Part shown: in pieces, positions 46,120-55,771 of the stretch
Layout: each line of letters starts with the position of its first letter
Numbering within the stretch: the first letter of the stretch is position 1
Source: Oceanospirillum beijerinckii DSM 7166
GTDB taxonomy: Bacteria > Pseudomonadota > Gammaproteobacteria > Pseudomonadales > Halomonadaceae
DNA length: 64,000 nt
NCBI RefSeq assembly: GCF_000422425.1
Contig: NZ_AULT01000010.1
Span: 1 to 64,000, forward strand
Reading direction: 5' to 3'
Notes under the pieces: model-generated
The model's input: the letters and a program-made list of their open reading frames with translations, nothing else
Told to the model about the DNA's origin: nothing
Databases searched by the model: none
Position numbers and translations under genes: made by a program

Positions 46120-47901
46120 ATGTCTGCTTCTTCAGGGCCTCTGGCCTTTTTGATGAAAGACCGGATCGTTGCTAAGCCGGGCTTTAATCGTTGGTTGGTG
46201 CCGCCCGCATCAATCGCAATTCACATGTGTATCGGTTCCGTTTATGCCTGGAGTATTTTCAACCCACCTCTCGTGAAGCAGGTGGGCGTAGTCGCCAGTG
46301 CAGCGGATGACTGGACACTCAGTTCCGTGGTCTGGATCTTCTCCACCGCGATTGTTTTCCTGGGGCTGGCTGCTGCGATTGGCGGTAAATGGCTGGAAGA
46401 AGTGGGCCCGCGTATGGTCGGCTTTCTGGCTGCAATCTGCTGGGGAGGCGGCTTTCTGATCGGCAGTGCCGGTATCGCGACCCATCAGCTCTGGCTGGTC
46501 TATCTCGGATATGGAGCGATAGGAGGCTGTGGCCTTGGCCTCGCCTATGTTTCCCCGGTCAGTACCCTGATACGCTGGTTCCCGGACCGAAGGGGGATGG
46601 CGACCGGGATGGCGATTATGGGCTTTGGTGGTGGTGCGATGATAGGTGCGCCCCTGAAAACCTGGCTGCTGTCTGTGTATTACGAAGCACCGCAATATCT
46701 GGGTAAGCTGGCCGATGTTAATCTGATCACAGAAGGTGGTCGTCGTTTTGCTGAGGTTGCGGGACAACAGGTTGAAGTGGTTGTGGCAACAGCAGCCGAT
46801 ATGGCTAAAGTGCCAGTGCCCGGACCTGAAGGTGTCTATGTTGTCGGCACGGGTGATACCGGTGCCGCAAGCGTCTTCCTGACCCTGGGTATTGTCTATT
46901 TTGTCATTATGACGATTGCGGCGTTCTCATATCGCGTACCGGCAAAAGACTGGGCGCCGAAAGGCTGGACACCGCCATCTGATGAGAAATCCGGTAAGAA
47001 GATGATCTCTGATAATCATGTTCATATCGACCAGGCGATTAAAACTCCTCAGTTTGCCCGTATGTGGATTGTGCTTTGCCTGAACGTGACGGCCGGTATC
47101 GGGGTAATTGGTGTCGCCAAGACCATGATGGGTGAGATCTTTGGTTCGACCCTACCCGAAATTGTCGATGCCAGTTTCGCCGCCACCTATGTGCTGATGA
47201 TCAGTGTCTTCAATATGGTGGGGCGTTTCTTCTGGGCTTCTATTTCTGATTTTATTGGCCGTAAAAACACCTACCACTGCTTCTTTGTGCTGGGCACGCT
47301 GCTGTATCTGTCGATTCCCTTCGTGGCGACTCAGGTCAGCGTAGAGCCGTCTACCATGTGGCTGGTACTGTTCTATGGTGCGACCATGACCATCTTCACC
47401 ATGTACGGCGGTGGTTTTGCCACTATTCCGGCTTACCTGGCTGATATCTTCGGCACTCTGCACGTGGGTGGTATTCACGGCCGTCTGCTGACCGCATGGA
47501 GCACCGCAGGGGTTCTGGGGCCATTTGCCATTACCTATCTGCGTCAGATGTCGGTGGAAGATGCCCTGAAAGATCTGGCGGCTAAAGTCGACCCGGAAGC
47601 CTTCCGTCAGGCCTTTGGGGCAGGCATGGATCAACTGGAAAACCTGATTGCAGCCAAAACGGTAACGATCTCCAGGCTGATGGAAATCGCCCCGGCAGGT
47701 ACGGTTGATCCAACCTCCAGTCTGTATAACACCACCATGTATGCGATGGCAGCACTGCTGGTCATTGCCTTCTTTGCTAATCTGGGCATCAAGCATGTGG
47801 ATGACAAGCACTACGTGCATAATACCCACCCGGAACATGCACCTGATAAACCCGTGCAAAAAACAGATAACACATCAAACAAGGAAGCTGAACCTGCCTG
47901 A
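46120..47901 (+). CDS. OFA-family MFS transporter
   Basis: The 593-residue major facilitator transporter resembles the oxalate/formate antiporter (OFA) family: HMCIGSVYAWSIFNPPL, GGCGLGLAYVSPVSTLIRWFPDRRGMATG and GRFFWASISDFIGRKNTY. About 12 helices are visible. A soluble insertion of about 60 residues follows helix 6 (around LADVNLITEGGRRF to TGAAS), and a charged tail closes the protein. Related proteins move monocarboxylates such as formate, oxalate or pyruvate; the substrate here is unknown. It is monocistronic. Confidence 0.85.
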   Translation: MSASSGPLAFLMKDRIVAKPGFNRWLVPPASIAIHMCIGSVYAWSIFNPPLVKQVGVVASAADDWTLSSVVWIFSTAIVFLGLAAAIGGKWLEEVGPRMVGFLAAICWGGGFLIGSAGIATHQLWLVYLGYGAIGGCGLGLAYVSPVSTLIRWFPDRRGMATGMAIMGFGGGAMIGAPLKTWLLSVYYEAPQYLGKLADVNLITEGGRRFAEVAGQQVEVVVATAADMAKVPVPGPEGVYVVGTGDTGAASVFLTLGIVYFVIMTIAAFSYRVPAKDWAPKGWTPPSDEKSGKKMISDNHVHIDQAIKTPQFARMWIVLCLNVTAGIGVIGVAKTMMGEIFGSTLPEIVDASFAATYVLMISVFNMVGRFFWASISDFIGRKNTYHCFFVLGTLLYLSIPFVATQVSVEPSTMWLVLFYGATMTIFTMYGGGFATIPAYLADIFGTLHVGGIHGRLLTAWSTAGVLGPFAITYLRQMSVEDALKDLAAKVDPEAFRQAFGAGMDQLENLIAAKTVTISRLMEIAPAGTVDPTSSLYNTTMYAMAALLVIAFFANLGIKHVDDKHYVHNTHPEHAPDKPVQKTDNTSNKEAEPA

Positions 47902-47979
47902 TACCTTGTTCAGATGCTCTGCCGGTTAATCCGGCAGAGCGTTTTTAATATCACGACATCTGATTCAATAGACTCTCTA

Positions 47980-48753
47980 TCAATACCCCTCTGGCACCAG
48001 TAGTTGTGTCTGCCCCGATTGCTCCAGACGACAGTTAAAACCAAACACCTGCTGAATACTGTCCTCATTGATCACCTCGCCTGGTGCACCCTGGGCCAGA
48101 ATCTGCCCCTGTTTCATCAACAGAATATGATCTGAGAAGTAGATCGCCTGACTGATATCGTGCAGTACCATAACTACAGTCGTACCTTGTTCCCGATTCA
48201 GCTGTCGTACCAGAGACAGAAGCTCATACTGATGGGCAATATCGAGAAAACTAGTGGGTTCATCCAGCATCATAAGTGGCGCCTGCTGGGCCAGCACCAT
48301 CGCCAGCCAGGCGCGCTGGCGCTGACCTCCAGACAGACGATTCAGATGCCGATTAGCCAGAGCTTCCAATCCGGTTTTTACCAGAGCATCCTGCACAATG
48401 CGATGATCCTCTGCAGAACTGATCACCAGAAAGCGGCGGTATGGATAACGCCCCAGCATCACCAGTTCTGCCACCGTCATGGTATCCGGTGCTTGCGGGT
48501 GCTGAGGCAGAAAAGCCAGCTTACGGGCAATCGCTTTACGGGAGAGCGCGCCTAGCGGGTCCTGATCTAATCTGATCTCCCCTTCTGTGATCGTTTGTTG
48601 CCCCGATAAGGCTTTTAACAGCGTCGACTTACCACAACCATTCGCCCCTAAAAGGGCTGTCACCTTACCCTCTGGCAAAGTCACATCCAGTTTTTTCAGC
48701 ACCTGAGTCTGCTGGTATTGCACGCAGATATGATGAGCAGAAATAGCAGTCAC
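47980..48753 (-). CDS. Iron-siderophore ABC transporter, ATP-binding protein
   Basis: The 257-residue ATPase of the FecE/FhuC type has Walker A GANGCGKST, the signature LSGGQRQRAW and Walker B MMLDEPTSFLD. The GTG at 48753 (AAGGTG upstream) overlaps the permease stop by four bases (GTGA); an earlier in-frame start would extend the protein with unrelated sequence. It is the last gene of the receptor, binding protein, permease, permease, ATPase operon. The order equals fecABCDE and pvuABCDE. Confidence 0.92.
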   Translation of the reverse strand: MTAISAHHICVQYQQTQVLKKLDVTLPEGKVTALLGANGCGKSTLLKALSGQQTITEGEIRLDQDPLGALSRKAIARKLAFLPQHPQAPDTMTVAELVMLGRYPYRRFLVISSAEDHRIVQDALVKTGLEALANRHLNRLSGGQRQRAWLAMVLAQQAPLMMLDEPTSFLDIAHQYELLSLVRQLNREQGTTVVMVLHDISQAIYFSDHILLMKQGQILAQGAPGEVINEDSIQQVFGFNCRLEQSGQTQLLVPEGY

Positions 48754-49721
48754 GATAGCACCTTTGCAGCCGGAGGCTTTTTCAGTAACAGGAAGATAAA
48801 GACAGGTACGCCAGTAATGGCAATGATCAGTCCAAAGGGTAGCTGGATTGGCGCAAATAAAGTACGGGCGATAAGATCCGCCAATACACAAAGAATACAA
48901 CCCCATAACAGCGTCGGTAACAAAAGAGCTGCAGGTGTTTTCTCACCACTGAAGCGGGCCAGGTGCGGGGCTAACAAGCCAATAAAAGCCAGTGCTCCAA
49001 CAGCGGTGACCGCCAGCGCACTGAGTGCCCCTGCCGCTAACAGACAATACAGACGAGTAGATGACTCCAGCCCCAGCGCCATCGCGGTATGCTGATCCAG
49101 CAGCATGGGTTTCAGGTGCAGAGCCAGTAGTATAGACAACATCAATACAGGCAGAGCCAAGGTCAGCAACCAGAGTGACTTCTCCTGATAAGCACCGGAT
49201 AAACTGCCCGACAGCCATGTTAACACCTGACCAATCTGGTGAGTTTCTGCGTTCAGCATCAGCAGATTCAGTAAAGCAGAAAGCAGAGCTGATAAACCGA
49301 TACCACACAGAATCAGAGCCACTGGGCTTAATCGCTGACTCAGCCAGCCGATTACTGTCAGGGCAAGCAGACTCCCTGCAGTCCCCGCCAAGGCCTGCCC
49401 GGCCAGCATCTGCTCTGGTAAAAGCATAACGCTACACAGTACCGCAATCGCAGCCCCCTGATTAATGCCCAGAATACCGGGATCCGCCAGATGATTTCCG
49501 GTCAGAGTCTGCAGCAACAGTCCGGAGCAGGCCAGGCAGGCCCCCGCGGTGATGGCCAGTGACAAACGAGGGGCTCGCAGTTCCATAACCAGCTGCCAGG
49601 CAAGCTCGCTTTGCTCTGACAGCAGTAAAGCCAAGGTATCGGCACTGCCATTAAATAGATAGAGCAACACACTGATCAGTGCCAGAACGATCAGCCATGA
49701 GTGACGCAACAGATAGCTCAT
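48750..49721 (-). CDS. Iron-siderophore ABC transporter, permease 2
   Basis: The 323-residue FecCD-family permease starts at the ATG at 49721, which overlaps the stop of the preceding permease (ATGA). Conserved ELRAPRLSLAITAGACLACSG, GILGINQGAA, and the C-terminal GALAFIGLLAPHLAR with LPFGLIIAITGVPVF are present, within about nine or ten helices. It pairs with the upstream permease as a heterodimer. Confidence 0.92.
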   Translation of the reverse strand: MSYLLRHSWLIVLALISVLLYLFNGSADTLALLLSEQSELAWQLVMELRAPRLSLAITAGACLACSGLLLQTLTGNHLADPGILGINQGAAIAVLCSVMLLPEQMLAGQALAGTAGSLLALTVIGWLSQRLSPVALILCGIGLSALLSALLNLLMLNAETHQIGQVLTWLSGSLSGAYQEKSLWLLTLALPVLMLSILLALHLKPMLLDQHTAMALGLESSTRLYCLLAAGALSALAVTAVGALAFIGLLAPHLARFSGEKTPAALLLPTLLWGCILCVLADLIARTLFAPIQLPFGLIIAITGVPVFIFLLLKKPPAAKVLS

Positions 49722-50779
49722 GTCCGATACCTCTGATACACCAGCCACATAAACCAGGGCGCGCCAATAATCGCCATAGGAATACTGGGAGATGCCGGTG
49801 TTTCCGGAGCAACCCAACGGGTCAGGCCATCGGCCAGGGTCATCATAATCGCTCCCAGTAACAAACTGGCGCTGAGATGAGCACTCGCTTTAACACCGAC
49901 CAGTAACCGGGCCAGATGAGGCACCACTAAACCGGTAAAAAGTATCGGTCCGGTTACCGCAACGGAGGCTCCGGTCAGCAACAGAATCAGAACCAGTACA
50001 ACCAGATAGACCCGTATGGGAGAAATCCCCAGGCTGCTGGCCTTGGCTTCTCCGGTAGTGACCAGATTAATCCCGGGCAGCATCAGATAGCTAACGGAAA
50101 AACAGCTCAGACAGATCAGCGCCAGAACCGGCAGTAACTCAGCAGGGACAAACGCCAGACTGCCGGACAGCCAGAAGCGAATGGCATTAATCGCGTGTTG
50201 CTCCAGCAACAGCATGCTGGTAGTCAGTGCAGCAAAAAAGCTGGCCATCAGTGCTCCAAGCAGAATCAGGGTGCTGGTATCGTTACGCTGCCGGTTCGCC
50301 AACATCAGTACCAGCAGTAATCCTCCGGCAAAAAGAGCGCCGATCAGTGCAGCACTAAAACGCATTACCGGGCTCATTTCGATACCCAGAATAAATACCA
50401 GCACCAGAGCCAGTGCGCTACCCTGAGTCACACCCAGTGTCGAAGGACTGGTCAGAGGATTCTGGCTCAGTCGCTGTAATAAAAAACCAGCACAACCCAT
50501 AGCAGCACCGGTCAGCAGACCCGCTATCAACCGGGGAAAGCGCAGTTCTGTCAGTACCAGTTGCTGAATGGGTTTTTGAATGGATTGTTGAATTGATGGG
50601 GTGTCAGATACCAGGCTCAGGTATAAGTCAGCTAAAGACAGCTGTGGATAACCGGCCAGCAGAGATAGCAGCATGGAGGCCAGCAATACCGTAACCAGAA
50701 CCAGCCAGATAGCGTACTGCCGGATCAGGTTGAATAACCCGGATGCGGCTGTCGCTTCAGGATGATGGCGTGTAAGCAC
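49718..50779 (-). CDS. Iron-siderophore ABC transporter, permease 1
   Basis: The 353-residue FecCD-family permease shows ELRFPRLIAGLLTGAAMGCAG, STLGVTQGSA and the C-terminal GPILFTGLVVPHLARLLVG. It starts with GTG and overlaps the end of the binding-protein gene by 23 bases. About ten membrane segments are visible. Confidence 0.92.
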   Translation of the reverse strand: MLTRHHPEATAASGLFNLIRQYAIWLVLVTVLLASMLLSLLAGYPQLSLADLYLSLVSDTPSIQQSIQKPIQQLVLTELRFPRLIAGLLTGAAMGCAGFLLQRLSQNPLTSPSTLGVTQGSALALVLVFILGIEMSPVMRFSAALIGALFAGGLLLVLMLANRQRNDTSTLILLGALMASFFAALTTSMLLLEQHAINAIRFWLSGSLAFVPAELLPVLALICLSCFSVSYLMLPGINLVTTGEAKASSLGISPIRVYLVVLVLILLLTGASVAVTGPILFTGLVVPHLARLLVGVKASAHLSASLLLGAIMMTLADGLTRWVAPETPASPSIPMAIIGAPWFMWLVYQRYRT

Positions 50780-51767
50780 GAATAATTGCCTCCAGATCGT
50801 GTAATACCTGTTCTGCCGCCAGCGGTCCTATGCCCAGCATCCGGTAATGGTCATCCACCGGGATAATCCGGCCTTTGAGTAATGACCAGAAGCCGGTGCC
50901 CTGCCACTGGCGAATCATAGATCCCAGCTCCGGGCTGTATTCGCTTAACAGGATCAATTCCCCTTCCAGCTGACGAATCTGTGCCGGTGAACGCAGCCGG
51001 GTGGCAAAGCCTTTAATATCCTGATTATCAGGGCGGCGAATACCGCATTGGTCCAATAAGGTGTGGATAAAAGTATCCTGCAGATACAGACGCACATGGT
51101 CCTGCATGGAACGCACCACAGACACCGAGGGGCGGCCTTTCTGTATATATAAAGCATTGATACGCTGACATTGCTGTTCAAAACCGGTCAGCCAGTCATT
51201 GGCTTTTTGTTCCTGCTGTAAGGCACGGGCAAACAGCTGCAGATTATCCCGCCAGCTGACACCGATGCGTTCGCTGAGTACCGTCGGTGCGATCCGGCTC
51301 AGTATTGGATACAGATGACCGTGCACTGAACGACTGCCCAGAATCAGATCCGGTTGCAGCTGGAGAATACGCTCCAGATCCGGTTCTGAGTTTAATCCGA
51401 CAGGAATTGGTGTCTGATCTGCTGGGATATAGTCTGGCAGATGATTGATCTGGTAGGGATAGGTGGTCGCCACGGGTAAATGCCCCAACCCGACACTGAT
51501 ATCCAGTTCTCCCGTATCCAGTACCACCAATCGGCGTACCTGATGAGGCACACAACTCCGCCCCATTGCATGCTCGACCCAATGACAGCTTTCAGCAGAA
51601 CGGTCAGGGTTAACAGGATTGTGAGTTAAAGACGCAGAAAAGCCTGCCCTTGCGATCAGCAAAGACAGGCCTGCCATGAGAAACAGAACCAGAGTTCTGC
51701 CTGCCCGGAGACAGGGGGCTATAGCCCTGTCCCGGTGCAGATTGTGCCGGTTATACCGTAAGTTCAT
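50757..51767 (-). CDS. Iron-siderophore periplasmic binding protein
   Basis: The 336-residue FecB/FhuD-type class III binding protein has an N-terminal signal (TLVLFLMAGLSLLIARAGFSA). The mature part carries the family's RRLVVLDTGELDISVGLGHLPV start, ILQLQPDLILGS in the first lobe and a long connecting helix. It lies 13 bases after the TonB receptor stop. FhuD- versus FecB-type ligand cannot be settled from sequence. Confidence 0.9.
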   Translation of the reverse strand: MNLRYNRHNLHRDRAIAPCLRAGRTLVLFLMAGLSLLIARAGFSASLTHNPVNPDRSAESCHWVEHAMGRSCVPHQVRRLVVLDTGELDISVGLGHLPVATTYPYQINHLPDYIPADQTPIPVGLNSEPDLERILQLQPDLILGSRSVHGHLYPILSRIAPTVLSERIGVSWRDNLQLFARALQQEQKANDWLTGFEQQCQRINALYIQKGRPSVSVVRSMQDHVRLYLQDTFIHTLLDQCGIRRPDNQDIKGFATRLRSPAQIRQLEGELILLSEYSPELGSMIRQWQGTGFWSLLKGRIIPVDDHYRMLGIGPLAAEQVLHDLEAIIRAYTPSS

Positions 51768-51780
51768 TGGTCAGACTGCA

Positions 51781-53895
51781 TTACCATTGATGATGATAAG
51801 ACACCATCAGAGTACGTCCCGGTGCGTAGTGTTGCCCCTGAGATTCCGAACGGTTCAGCTGTCCCAGTACGGTGCGGTAATCTTCATTCAGCAGATTTTC
51901 GATCCCGACATTAATACTGCCTTGTCCTAACTGATACGCGGCAAAGTAATCCAGTGTAGTATAGGCCTTAACTTCGCCTCGCCCCCAACCTGCGCCATCT
52001 TTGAAAGCTTCATCGCGAGCCGCTGAATGGTTCACCTGAACTTTATGCAGCCAGTCCGCTGACGGCTGATACTGCACGTAAGCGTTCAGTTGTACAGGAG
52101 GGACACGGAAACTGTTCAGATCCAGCCATTTGCCCTGGTTCTTGTCGTAGGATTCCCCCTTCATCCAGGTCAGCAGGCCACCCAGGCGCCATTGATCATT
52201 CAGCTGATGGCGACCGGTCAGCTCAAGGCCAGTGATGCGTTCTTTAACCCGAGGCAATACCAGAGAGAAGTCTTCAATGGCGATACTCCCCAGATCCGAG
52301 GTGCTGTGAAATACCGCCGCACTCAGCTGAGTATCACCCAGGTCAGAGCGAACACCCACTTCATAGGTATCGGTTTTCATCGGTTCCAGTTCGGAACTAC
52401 CAGCATCAAAGTTGGAGGTATAACGCAGACGCAGGCCCAGATCTGGCAGCTCAAAACCCTGAGAGAAGTTGGCGTATACTTCGGTCTGGTCTGTTACCAA
52501 CCAGGTCAGACCGGTATTGAACATCACATCGTCATAAGAGATGCGACCGCCATCAATGGGGACTTCCTGGCCCAGGGTGACATAATCATCAAATTCAGCG
52601 CTGATGGTTTCGTAGCGCAGGCCACCTTCCCAGATCAGGTTATCGCTCAGATCTGCTTCCAGCTGAGCAAAACCTCCCAGAGTTTTCTGACGGATCTCAG
52701 GTACAAAGCCTTTTTTACCGGTCTGAACAAAGTTCAGCTTATTGCTGTTGTCGTAAATATCACCATCGTAGATCAGCGCAGGGCCGTCTTCGGTAGCGTG
52801 GTTAAAGTCCACACCCCAGCGCAGCATAACGGCATCGTTAACCGGGGTGTTCATGGTCAGGCGAGAACCCCAGTACTGACCGGACAGTTCAGTCTGAGCC
52901 AGATGGTTCCATGAACCATAAGGACGGCCATCAAAGGGCAGGAAACGGTTATAGGTATCGCGGTAATACAGCTGGGCATCCAGCGCCCCCAAAGCGGTTT
53001 CGTACAGTGACCAGGCCAGATTCAGCTGAGTATTCTCAACGGCGGTTTGCTTATCCAGTGCCAGGCCGGATACCGCCAGCGCTTTACCGTCAGGGCCATC
53101 AACCCGCGTATAGTCAGTATCCTGATCCCGTTCCAGATGATTCACCGACAGCGTAATCGCCTGCTTGTCATCGCTCCAGCGCACTTTACCCGCTAGTGTC
53201 AGCGAACCGGTATCGCTCAGATCACTTTGTCCCAGTTCAGGCGCAACGCGATCGCCATCGGCATCAAAGAAACCGCCAGTTTGTTCATAACCTACGGTCA
53301 GACCGTAATCCAGCGAACCATCCAGTTGATCACTCTGGCCTGAAACAGTGTGTGATGCTTTCCAGCCGACAGAATCCTTACCGTGAGTCAGTGAGGTATT
53401 CATTCCGATAGTGGATTCTGAAACACCGGTATTTTTGCGGGTGATGATATTCACAATACCACCCGAAGCACCGCTACCGTAGATAGCGCTGCCACCGCGA
53501 ATCACTTCGATGCGCTCAATGGTTTCCGGGGCAATACCAGCCAGATCCCTGGAGATATTACGGTTGGCATTCTGTGGGATGCCATCCACCAGTACCAGCA
53601 TCTTACGACCACGCAGAGTCTGGTTGTTATTGGTCATGGTTTTACCCGCCGGGGCCATACCAGGCACCAGCTTACCTAGGGCATCTCCCAGTAATGAGGA
53701 GATGCTGAATTGCTGTCTCAGTTCCTCCTGATTGATAACAGTCACAGAGCGTGGGATCTCACTCAGTACCGTGTTATGGCGGGATGCACTGATCACCAGA
53801 TCATCCTGCTGTTGTGGATTGGACGATGCAGCCAGCACCAGAGGGCTTGCGACAGCCGTGCTCAGTATCAGAGGGGCGACGATTGAGTATTTCAT
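51781..53895 (-). CDS. TonB-dependent siderophore receptor (second copy)
   Basis: The 704-residue outer-membrane receptor starts at the ATG at 53895, with signal peptide MKYSIVAPLILSTAVASP. A TonB box-like DDLVISA is followed by the plug (GRKMLVLVDGIPQNANR, RIEVIRGGSAIYGSGASGG) and barrel (NFSQGFELPD, NLLNEDYRTVL). There is no FecA-type signalling extension. It is paralogous to the receptor at 10238. It heads an operon with binding protein, two permeases and ATPase, in the order of the vibrioferrin pvuABCDE and citrate fecABCDE operons. The ligand is inferred only as a ferric chelate. Confidence 0.93.
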   Translation of the reverse strand: MKYSIVAPLILSTAVASPLVLAASSNPQQQDDLVISASRHNTVLSEIPRSVTVINQEELRQQFSISSLLGDALGKLVPGMAPAGKTMTNNNQTLRGRKMLVLVDGIPQNANRNISRDLAGIAPETIERIEVIRGGSAIYGSGASGGIVNIITRKNTGVSESTIGMNTSLTHGKDSVGWKASHTVSGQSDQLDGSLDYGLTVGYEQTGGFFDADGDRVAPELGQSDLSDTGSLTLAGKVRWSDDKQAITLSVNHLERDQDTDYTRVDGPDGKALAVSGLALDKQTAVENTQLNLAWSLYETALGALDAQLYYRDTYNRFLPFDGRPYGSWNHLAQTELSGQYWGSRLTMNTPVNDAVMLRWGVDFNHATEDGPALIYDGDIYDNSNKLNFVQTGKKGFVPEIRQKTLGGFAQLEADLSDNLIWEGGLRYETISAEFDDYVTLGQEVPIDGGRISYDDVMFNTGLTWLVTDQTEVYANFSQGFELPDLGLRLRYTSNFDAGSSELEPMKTDTYEVGVRSDLGDTQLSAAVFHSTSDLGSIAIEDFSLVLPRVKERITGLELTGRHQLNDQWRLGGLLTWMKGESYDKNQGKWLDLNSFRVPPVQLNAYVQYQPSADWLHKVQVNHSAARDEAFKDGAGWGRGEVKAYTTLDYFAAYQLGQGSINVGIENLLNEDYRTVLGQLNRSESQGQHYAPGRTLMVSYHHQW

Positions 53896-53928
53896 AGGTA
53901 GAATCAACAAATTTAAAAATAATGTATT

Positions 53929-53943
53929 TGATAATCGTTTTTA
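53929..53943. promoter_or_regulatory. Fur-like box between the second receptor and the hydrolase
   Basis: TGATAATCGTTTTTA matches the 7-1-7 Fur consensus at 11 of 14 positions, with a perfect left half. It sits in the 92-base divergent region and could control both directions. Confidence 0.55.
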
Positions 53944-53987
53944 TTAACTGGTTTTTATCTTAATAAAAAAACCACAAGGAGGGCAAG

Positions 53988-54839
53988 TTGTCTTTTGGTA
54001 TTTATGACGTGGGTGCGACCACCTTCTACGCCTGTCAGGCCGACCCCAGATTCAGCTACTGTCTTTATGTGCCTCAGCAGATTCATCAGCAGAAAAATCT
54101 GCCGGTCTGCGCCGTAATTCATGGCTCCCGCCGTACCGTTGAGGGTTATCGGGATCGTTTTGCAGACTTTGCTGAGCGCGAGGGCTGCATTATTCTGTGT
54201 CCGTTATTCCCGGTGGGCATCCCGGACAGAGACGATACCAGTGGCTATAAGTACCTGTATGAAAAAGGGATTCGTTATGACCTGGTTCTGCTGGCCATGC
54301 TGGAAGAGGTGGCGGAACGCTTCTCTGCCCGTCGTGATCGTTTTCTGATGCACGGCTTTTCTGGTGGTGGACAGTTTGCCCATCGTTTTCTCTACCTGCA
54401 CCCTCATCGCCTGCAGGCGGTTTCGGTAGCCGCTCCTGGCATCGTCACCCTGCCCAGTGATGAACGCTGGTGGATGGGGTTATCGGATAGCAAAGAAATT
54501 TTTGGTATTTATCCAGACTTTGATACCATAAAAAGTATACCTATACAGATTATGGTGGGCGAACAGGATCTGGATGGCAGCGAAATCAACCTGACACCAG
54601 CCTCCCGGTACTGGCGCCCCGATTGCAATAAAGCCGGTCGCAACCGTCTGGAACGTGCCACAGTGCTGGCCTCTGCGCTCAGAGATCAGGGCTGTCAGGT
54701 ACAGCTGGATGTGATTCCGGGTGTTCATCATGAGGGCTTCCCTCTGATCCCTGATGCCACCGACTTTCTTGCCCGTTGGATTAGTCATGGAGAACCCCGC
54801 TTTGAGCACTCAGAAGGACGAGAACCTGAGAAGCATTAA
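53988..54839 (+). CDS. Alpha/beta hydrolase next to the siderophore uptake operon
   Basis: The 283-residue enzyme starts with TTG after a perfect AAGGAGG site. It has an alpha/beta-hydrolase fold with nucleophile elbow HGFSGGGQFAH (Ser), a likely Asp in MVGEQDLDGSE and a likely catalytic His in PGVHHEGF. No signal peptide is seen, so it is cytoplasmic. It is divergent from the receptor/ABC operon across a Fur-like box and overlaps the following regulator gene. It could cleave the imported siderophore to release iron, as IroD/Fes-type esterases do. That role is inference; other esterase substrates are possible. Confidence 0.8.
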   Translation: MSFGIYDVGATTFYACQADPRFSYCLYVPQQIHQQKNLPVCAVIHGSRRTVEGYRDRFADFAEREGCIILCPLFPVGIPDRDDTSGYKYLYEKGIRYDLVLLAMLEEVAERFSARRDRFLMHGFSGGGQFAHRFLYLHPHRLQAVSVAAPGIVTLPSDERWWMGLSDSKEIFGIYPDFDTIKSIPIQIMVGEQDLDGSEINLTPASRYWRPDCNKAGRNRLERATVLASALRDQGCQVQLDVIPGVHHEGFPLIPDATDFLARWISHGEPRFEHSEGREPEKH

Positions 54840-55710
54840 CCCGCTACAGGCTGAGCTGAGTCATCAGCTGATAGCCCTCTTTATCCGGGAGGGCCTGACC
54901 ACAGGCAGTGCTTTATCTGAGCGGGAGCTGGCAGAAAAGCTGTCGGTTTCCCGTTCTCCGATTCGTGCCGCGTTGAAACTGCTGGAGCATTTCCAGGTGG
55001 TTGAACCCCGTCCAGGTGGCGGTATGCGTCTGGCCATGGACAGTCCTGCTCTGATGCGGGTTGAGATGACGTTACCAGAATCACCGCAGGATCAGTTGTA
55101 TGTGCAGATCGGTCAGGACCGGGTGCAGGGGCAACTGGAAGAACATGTCACTGAAGCAGACCTGTTACGTCGCTACGATGTGCCTAAAGCGCTGCTGACC
55201 AAGGTACTGACACAACTGGTCAGCGAAGGGCTATTGCAGAAGGCGCAGGGCAAAGGCTGGCTGTTTACCCGTCTGATCGGCTGTGTGGAAAGTAATAAGG
55301 ATAGCTATGAGCTACGCCGGATCATTGAACCGGCCGCTATTCGCAGTGCTGGTTTTCAACCAGAGCCAGAACGTTTTCAGGCCTGTTTGGCCATGCATAA
55401 ACAACTGGTGGATGGACTGGTATTTGAAACCCCTCACCATGCATTGCTGAATATTAACGCGGGCTTTCATCAGATGCTGGCGGACTTTTCCGGTAATCGC
55501 TATTTCAGTGAGATTATTCGTCAGCATAACCGGATGCGACGTTTTACCGAATCCGGTGCGGTGTTATACCCGGAGCGTATGCTGCAGTCCTGTCAGGAAC
55601 ATCTGGACATTCTGGAACAGATTGAAGCGCGGGACTTTGAGTGGGCAGCGACTCTGATGGAGCGTCACCTGGGCATCTCTTCCAAGGGACAGCTGGGTGT
55701 ACCAGAATAA
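54787..55710 (+). CDS. GntR/FCD-type regulator with a second winged-helix segment (second copy)
   Basis: The 307-residue protein (ATG at 54787, inside the end of the hydrolase gene) has a GntR winged helix (about 20-82; LSERELAEKLSVSRSPIRAA). A second winged-helix-like segment follows (about 103-155; TEADLLRRYDVPKALLTKVL, wing GLLQKAQGKGWLF), then an FCD domain with the metal-type ligands largely kept (NAGFH, QEHLDIL, MERHLG). It resembles the regulator at 9119 in length and architecture. It is co-transcribed with the hydrolase and divergent from the uptake operon, so it probably senses a siderophore-derived or metabolic ligand. Confidence 0.8.
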   Translation: MENPALSTQKDENLRSINPLQAELSHQLIALFIREGLTTGSALSERELAEKLSVSRSPIRAALKLLEHFQVVEPRPGGGMRLAMDSPALMRVEMTLPESPQDQLYVQIGQDRVQGQLEEHVTEADLLRRYDVPKALLTKVLTQLVSEGLLQKAQGKGWLFTRLIGCVESNKDSYELRRIIEPAAIRSAGFQPEPERFQACLAMHKQLVDGLVFETPHHALLNINAGFHQMLADFSGNRYFSEIIRQHNRMRRFTESGAVLYPERMLQSCQEHLDILEQIEARDFEWAATLMERHLGISSKGQLGVPE

Positions 55711-55771
55711 TTGCACTGATCACCACCGGAGCAGCCATTTTCCAGCTTAACGATGCCTGAACATATCTCGC

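Noticed and set aside
47980-48906. Longer form of the ABC ATPase beginning at 48906
   Set aside because: The first 51 codons overlap the permease gene and encode no part of the conserved ATPase fold; the GTG at 48753 with a ribosome site and GTGA overlap is better.
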